Assembly: GCA_002292925.1 (NCBI GenBank)
Contig: DBCF01000162.1
Coordinates: forward strand, 560 to 10,893
Direction: 5' to 3'
Source of the DNA: Roseiflexaceae bacterium UBA965
Lineage (GTDB): Bacteria > Chloroflexota > Chloroflexia > Chloroflexales > Roseiflexaceae
DNA: 10,334 nt
Below, piece after piece: positions 7,069 to 10,334 of this stretch. The position numbers and the translations under genes were made by a program. Below the pieces are notes generated by a model. It was not told the origin of the DNA. It did not search any database and saw nothing but the letters and a program-made list of their open reading frames with translations. The first letter of the stretch is position 1. Each line of letters opens with the position of its first letter.

Positions 7069-7494
7069 TTATTTGGCCGTATTAGCGCTTAATTGCTCTT
7101 GATATTTAGATGGACATTTGACCAATAAGCTTTCGGCAATGAAGTTCCCTGTTTTGACATCATAGTTGCCAATCGCCACGATACTCACAGCTTGCTCAAA
7201 ATTCGATGGCTTGGGTTGGCTATAAATCACAAGGATCTTTTGGCCACTCGAGTCTTGCAACAAAAAGGTAAATTTGCCTTCGTCGTCGTATTCGCCGGTA
7301 CTGCCAAGGAATCCGGCCAACTGCACGCCACGACCACTATCTTTGGCTTCCGAGATCATGGTGGTGTAGGGACGCATCGAGGCACTCAAACCATAATACC
7401 CAAACCCAATCGACAACAAAATAATCGCAATCCCAATCATGTGGAGCGGTTTCAGGGTCGGTTTGGTTGCCGGAGGCAACGTCATGCTACTCAT
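7069..7494 (-). CDS. ccmE: cytochrome c maturation heme chaperone CcmE, C-type (CXXXY)
   Basis: Membrane-tethered OB-fold protein that binds heme covalently and carries it from CcmC to CcmF. 141 residues: a short cytoplasmic N-terminus, one span (about 18-36, MIGIAIILLSIGFGYYGL), then the beta-barrel (about 50-125) with FTFLLQDSSG and AIGNYDVKTGNFIAESLLVKC. The heme-attachment motif is C127-P-S-K-Y131, where the classical protein has histidine (HXXXY). Cysteine-type CcmE is known from Desulfovibrio and some archaea (System I*) and goes with absence of CcmH, as here. The C-terminal tail after Y131 is very short. The first ATG is preferred because AAGGA stands 7 nt before it; an ATG three codons later is less well placed. 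It lies 37 bp after ccmD. Confidence 0.95.
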   Translation of the reverse strand: MSSMTLPPATKPTLKPLHMIGIAIILLSIGFGYYGLSASMRPYTTMISEAKDSGRGVQLAGFLGSTGEYDDEGKFTFLLQDSSGQKILVIYSQPKPSNFEQAVSIVAIGNYDVKTGNFIAESLLVKCPSKYQEQLSANTAK

Positions 7495-7531
7495 CTGACA
7501 ATCCTTCTAGATTACACGCGATTACGCAAAT

Positions 7532-7735
7532 TTACTGCTTGGCTTGCTCGTTGCTAACAATGGTAGCCCGGGGTTGTGGCACATCGGTTGCTGTCACGCG
7601 TTCGTTGAGTTGGCGAGCCACGTCTTGGGTGGCATGGTCAATCCGCAACAAATAGAAAAACACGCCCACCCACACAATCAACGCCGTCGTCATTGCCACA
7701 TAAATGGCAACCCCTGCATCTAACAATATGGTCAT
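7532..7735 (-). CDS. ccmD: small CcmD-like membrane protein
   Basis: 67-residue protein with one hydrophobic span (about 6-29, AGVAIYVAMTTALIVWVGVFFYLL), followed by a charged cytoplasmic helix (RIDHATQDVARQLNERV) and a polar tail. In System I, CcmD is a small single-span protein that stabilises the CcmC:heme:CcmE complex and helps release holo-CcmE. Sequence conservation in this family is low, so the call rests on size, topology, the YLLRI-type boundary and position between ccmC and ccmE. The ATG at 7735 overlaps the ccmC stop (ATGA) and has GGGGAG 8 nt upstream. The open frame extends further upstream to 7804, but that part overlaps ccmC and has no such support. Confidence 0.8.
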   Translation of the reverse strand: MTILLDAGVAIYVAMTTALIVWVGVFFYLLRIDHATQDVARQLNERVTATDVPQPRATIVSNEQAKQ

Positions 7736-8697
7736 ATGCTCATCTCCCCTGGGTTCAGCACCTGCTGCACCTGCAAAATCGTCCGTCGAATGTGATACAA
7801 CCAAAACGCCAATCCGAAAAAGCCCAAATTACTCGCTAAGAAAACCCACAATGTGCGCGGGTTACTCAACAGATTCGTGCCGGGGGCTTGCATGTTGACC
7901 CGCACCGTCCCGGCACTGGCATCGGCTTCGAGCAATACCATGCGGAATTGTTGCCCGGGGAATTCGGGGCGATCAGCCGGCTTGCCTTCGCTATCGAGTG
8001 ACGGCACGAGGGTGGCGACGTTTTTCATGCCGGGCATGCGCACTTCTATGGTGGCTTGGGTCAATGTATCTGTTTTGGTCAGTGATTTGAGTTCGACCAC
8101 TACATCACCCAATTGGCTGATTTTGGTATCGCCAAGGTTTAGTGCAACGCCTTCGCATTTGCTCCCCTGCAAAAAGGCACAATTGGGATGCAGCGTGCTA
8201 TCGGCGATACGTGGTGCCACAAACAACAAAAACGGCATCGTTACTGCCGCAAAAATATTATAGACTGCAGCCAAACGCCGGCGCCGCTCATTGTCATCGA
8301 CAGACGAGCGCAAAGCAAAATAAGCGGCATAAATCAACAACAACACCAAGATGGACGTCTCACGGGGGTCCCAATTCCAAAACGTGCCCCACACCACCTC
8401 AGCAAAAATCGACCCCGTAATGGTGGCAAACAAACAATAGAGCATGCCTACTTCGGCAGCAGCCACAGCGGCCACATCACTGATAGTGTTGCGCTTCCAT
8501 AAATAGATGATGCTATAGATGGCCGACAACAAAAACGCCGCCGACGTAATCCACGCCACCGGCACATGTACGATAATAATTCGCCCGGCATCACCGAGTC
8601 CGACATATTGTGGTACCACTAAAAACATGCAATAGATGACTGCGGCAATCCACAATCCGAGGAAAATCTTTACACCGTCGCCGTTGCGAAGCGCCAT
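7732..8697 (-). CDS. ccmC: heme handling protein CcmC with enlarged outer loop
   Basis: Membrane protein that presents heme to CcmE. 321 residues from the ATG at 8697, against about 245 in E. coli. Six spans are visible. H44 (IVHVPVAW) and H170 (DSTLHPN) correspond to the two heme-ligand histidines, and the WWD motif is WGTFWNWDPRETS (103-115). Between H170 and the last span (about 282-301) lies a long, mostly beta-like outer segment of roughly 110 residues with two cysteines close to the ligand (C173, C181). The start at 8697 is preferred because GAGGT lies 6 nt upstream; an in-frame GTG one codon earlier (8700) would place it only 3 nt away. ccmC begins the ccmCDEF run after a 131-bp gap from ccmB and overlaps ccmD by 4 bp. 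Identity is firm; the loop's function is unknown. Confidence 0.95.
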   Translation of the reverse strand: MALRNGDGVKIFLGLWIAAVIYCMFLVVPQYVGLGDAGRIIIVHVPVAWITSAAFLLSAIYSIIYLWKRNTISDVAAVAAAEVGMLYCLFATITGSIFAEVVWGTFWNWDPRETSILVLLLIYAAYFALRSSVDDNERRRRLAAVYNIFAAVTMPFLLFVAPRIADSTLHPNCAFLQGSKCEGVALNLGDTKISQLGDVVVELKSLTKTDTLTQATIEVRMPGMKNVATLVPSLDSEGKPADRPEFPGQQFRMVLLEADASAGTVRVNMQAPGTNLLSNPRTLWVFLASNLGFFGLAFWLYHIRRTILQVQQVLNPGEMSI

Positions 8698-8731
8698 CAC
8701 ATCACCTCAGTACAATGCACCAATTCCCTGC

Positions 8732-8760
8732 ATAATACTTCATCAATGGCATATGAGCAA
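8732..8760 (-). promoter_or_regulatory. candidate promoter for ccmCDEF and downstream genes
   Basis: On the minus strand, TTGCTC (8760-8755) and TATTAT (8737-8732) are spaced by exactly 17 bp. The -10 matches at five of six positions and the -35 keeps TTG. The site lies 35 nt before the ccmC ATG, in the only sizeable gap inside the Ccm locus. Confidence 0.35.
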
Positions 8761-8787
8761 ATAATGAGAAAGCGTATTGCAATGCTG

Positions 8788-8793
8788 ATTATA
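8788..8793 (-). promoter_or_regulatory. consensus TATAAT, possible second -10 upstream of ccmC
   Basis: A perfect TATAAT on the minus strand, in a very AT-rich stretch between ccmB and ccmC. No good -35 hexamer stands 16-18 bp upstream (the best is TTGTAG at 19 bp). It may be an alternative promoter or chance in AT-rich DNA. Confidence 0.25.
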
Positions 8794-8831
8794 CAAATTT
8801 TATACAACTACTCTACAAATTCATGGCACCA

Positions 8832-9515
8832 TTATTCCCAAACGGTAGCAAACAAAAACAACGACGCCACAAACATTGCCACCGCATAGGCCAGCAAGGT
8901 TTGGATGGGGGCCATGCCCCGCTCCCAGCTCACTCCGGCAAACGCCAAGGCAGTCCCCCGCACCGCTGTCACCAACATGGGGATGAGAATAGGCAACGAC
9001 AATACCGCAAACAGCGCCCCCCGCGAACTCGAGCGGGCAATAATCGCCGCCACCAAGGTCGTGCCCGCCACCAAGGCTAGCGACCCTGCCAGCAACATGC
9101 CAATCAACAAATCAGTAGCACCAACTCGAATGTTCAATAGCACAATCGCCAAAATAGTCACCAACACCGTCAAGCCCAGCAAAAGCACCAAATTAAAACA
9201 GAGCTTACCGAGATAGACGGCAATTGGTGGGGAAGCCAAGCGCAAGGCAGCCGCAGTGCGTTGCTCTTCTTCGACCACAAATACCCGTGAAAGGGCGGTA
9301 AAGGCCGCAAACAGCAACACAATCCACAAAAACGCCGCATGCACCAAGGCCACATCTGTCGACCGCATCAACGGTCCCAGCCCCAGACTCACCGTCACCA
9401 CACTACAAATCGCAAACAAGGCCACGGCGTTGAGGGCTTGGCGGTTGCGGAGCTCACTCCGCCATTCGCGTACAAAAATCGCCCGGGTGGCGCGCCAAAT
9501 CTGTGGATCAATCAT
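8832..9515 (-). CDS. ccmB: heme exporter / CcmE-release ABC transporter permease CcmB
   Basis: Membrane subunit of the CcmAB complex, which with CcmC and CcmD uses ATP to release holo-CcmE. 227 residues, close to the family norm of about 220. A cytoplasmic N-terminus with FVREWRSELRNRQAL (14-28, typical conserved charged segment) is followed by six spans: about 29-46, 58-78, 103-127, 136-160, 166-188 and 204-226. Conserved-looking stretches are LWIVLLFAAFTALSRVF and LFAVLSLPILIPML. The ATG overlaps the ccmA stop by 4 bp, so the two subunits are translationally coupled. After its stop a 131-bp AT-rich gap separates it from ccmC; no intrinsic terminator is evident. Confidence 0.94.
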   Translation of the reverse strand: MIDPQIWRATRAIFVREWRSELRNRQALNAVALFAICSVVTVSLGLGPLMRSTDVALVHAAFLWIVLLFAAFTALSRVFVVEEEQRTAAALRLASPPIAVYLGKLCFNLVLLLGLTVLVTILAIVLLNIRVGATDLLIGMLLAGSLALVAGTTLVAAIIARSSSRGALFAVLSLPILIPMLVTAVRGTALAFAGVSWERGMAPIQTLLAYAVAMFVASLFLFATVWE

Positions 9516-10135
9516 ACAGCTACCTCGAGTGCCACCAACACATCCGCAAAGCGGCGTTCTCGTTCGTCGTTAGTGGCGATAATCGTCATACCGTGCTGGC
9601 GTTGGCGCGCCACCACCCGTGCCAACAAGTCGTGGCCGGTGGCGTCGAGCATCACACTGGGCTCGTCGAGCAACAACAACGCCGGTTGGTGGAGCAAGGC
9701 GTAGGCATAGCGCAAGCGGTGGGTCATCCCCGATGAGTAGGTGGCGAGCAAATCCCCACCCCGTCCCGCCAAGCCGACCTCGGCGAGTAAATCAGCAATG
9801 GCGGCGTCGCTAATGACGAAGCCCCGCACATCAGCAAAAAAGCGCAGGTTTTCGTGACCGGTCAATTCACGGTAGAGCATCAGATCAGGAGCCATCCAGC
9901 CGATGGCATGGCGCATCTGCACCGGCGCATAGCGCACGTCGTCGGCGATACACCACACCGCGCCGGCGGTAGGGCGTTGCAAGCCGGCAATCACCCGCAG
10001 TAGCGTGCTTTTGCCACTGCCGTTACTACCCGTCACTACCACCACTTGACCGGTGGTCACCTGCAACGACAAATCGTAGAGCACGCGCCGGCGCCCATAA
10101 TCGAGGGTAATGTGGGCAAGTTCCAAGGCCTGCAT
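9512..10135 (-). CDS. ccmA: ABC transporter ATP-binding protein CcmA
   Basis: Cytoplasmic ATPase of CcmAB. 207 residues, the same length as E. coli CcmA. Walker A is GSNGSGKST (36-44), the LYRELTGHENL segment lies at 87-97, and Walker B is LLLLDEPS (153-160). The signature motif is YSSGM (133-137) rather than LSGGQ, a variant also common in ABC-2-type ATPases. Two further points differ from the consensus: the D-loop reads VMLD, and the H-loop histidine is replaced by N189 (IIATNDERER). The protein should bind ATP; whether hydrolysis is normal is unclear. The start has GGGGA about 7 nt upstream. It is the first gene of the locus within the window and overlaps ccmB by 4 bp. The assignment as CcmA rather than another ABC ATPase rests on the ccmB neighbour. 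Confidence 0.93.
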   Translation of the reverse strand: MQALELAHITLDYGRRRVLYDLSLQVTTGQVVVVTGSNGSGKSTLLRVIAGLQRPTAGAVWCIADDVRYAPVQMRHAIGWMAPDLMLYRELTGHENLRFFADVRGFVISDAAIADLLAEVGLAGRGGDLLATYSSGMTHRLRYAYALLHQPALLLLDEPSVMLDATGHDLLARVVARQRQHGMTIIATNDERERRFADVLVALEVAV

Positions 10136-10183
10136 AGCGTCATCCCCATCATTGGCACCAAATATGCCTATTATGCCATAACC

Positions 10184-10218
10184 GAAGTAGGAAGCGTGAA
10201 GTATGAAGTATGAAGTGT
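10184..10218 (+). repeat. 7-bp tandem repeat (five units) upstream of ccmA
   Basis: Five consecutive heptamers of the form GAAGNNN: GAAGTAG, GAAGCGT, GAAGTAT, GAAGTAT, GAAGTGT. The tract ends 49 bp before the ccmA ATG, in the leader or promoter region. Two units (GAAGCAT, GAAGTGT) also occur at 2707-2720. Confidence 0.75.
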
Positions 10219-10243
10219 ATGCATCTCCGCGCCGGGGAAAATT

Positions 10244-10261
10244 GCCCGATGATCACCGGGC
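10244..10261. repeat. imperfect palindrome upstream of ccmA
   Basis: GCCCGATGATCACCGGGC is an 18-bp palindrome with one mismatched pair (A10249 with C10256). Flanking GCGCC (10229-10233) and GGCGC (10259-10263) could also pair to form an alternative hairpin. It could be a regulator site or part of the dispersed repeat; no nearby gene decides this. Confidence 0.4.
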
Positions 10262-10289
10262 GCCATACAGTGACGTTAGTGTTTCTGCG

Positions 10290-10315
10290 TCCTCTGTGTG
10301 CCCTGTGCGAGATAA
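10290..10315 (+). repeat. dispersed intergenic repeat, copy 2 (CTGTGCGAGATAA module)
   Basis: Contains TCCTCTGTG and, four bases further on, CTGTGCGAGATAA, both shared with the intergenic region at 2648-2664, where they are fused without the extra bases. The internal repetition (CTCTGTGTG then CCTGTGC) suggests slippage. The rest of the 199-bp region before ccmA holds the heptamer tract, a palindrome and a weak CATAAT-type -10; no gene is seen in it. Confidence 0.5.
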
Positions 10316-10334
10316 TTGAATAAAACACTGGGCG

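Noticed and set aside
7532..7804. Longer 90-residue version of the CcmD-like protein
   Set aside because: The extra 23 residues overlap ccmC, are not hydrophobic, and lack a ribosome site. The ATG at 7735 has a good one and the typical ATGA overlap.
8698..8700. GTG start for ccmC
   Set aside because: It would leave only 3 nt after GAGGT; the next codon, ATG, has normal spacing. The difference is one residue.
10184..10218. CRISPR-like array
   Set aside because: The units are 7 bp, contiguous and without spacers, so this is a simple tandem repeat.

Overview
All ten complete genes and one truncated gene in this window lie on the minus strand, so transcription runs from high to low coordinates. 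The content is bacterial and chromosomal: a System I cytochrome c maturation (Ccm) locus, an orphan response regulator and the start of proline biosynthesis. The C-type heme chaperone CcmE (CXXXY), the absence of a CcmH-like gene, moderate GC content and J-like domains fused to maturation proteins suggest a Chloroflexota bacterium (Chloroflexales or Herpetosiphon-like). The lineage is an inference from style, not proven by a marker gene.

Layout in transcription order. Positions 10334-10136 are intergenic and hold a 7-bp tandem repeat, an imperfect palindrome and one copy of a dispersed repeat. ccmA (10135-9512) and ccmB (9515-8832) overlap by 4 bp and encode the ATPase and membrane subunits of the heme-release ABC transporter. 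A 131-bp gap with promoter-like sequences follows. Next come ccmC (8697-7732), ccmD (7735-7532), ccmE (7494-7069) and ccmF (7044-4669). They are followed by two genes built on the same plan: a degenerate J-domain, one membrane span and an extracytoplasmic module. In the first the outer module is TPR-like (4656-3658, CcmI-like). In the second it is a ResA/CcmG-type thioredoxin domain (3624-2776). A perfect 30-nt palindrome lies 20 nt beyond the last stop.

Positions 2775-2365 are intergenic, with a second copy of the dispersed repeat and the likely regulator promoter. Then come an OmpR/PhoB-type response regulator (2364-1675), proB (1637-525) and the first 176 codons of proA (528 to the window edge).

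Together the Ccm genes form a nearly complete pathway. CcmC/CcmD load heme onto CcmE, CcmAB releases holo-CcmE, CcmF ligates heme to the apocytochrome, the thioredoxin protein would keep the CXXCH cysteines reduced, and the TPR protein would hold the apocytochrome. The most unusual feature is the pair of J-like/membrane/effector fusions. Both have lost the HPD motif needed to stimulate Hsp70, yet they keep the J-domain frame, and they sit exactly where ccmG, ccmH and ccmI would be expected.
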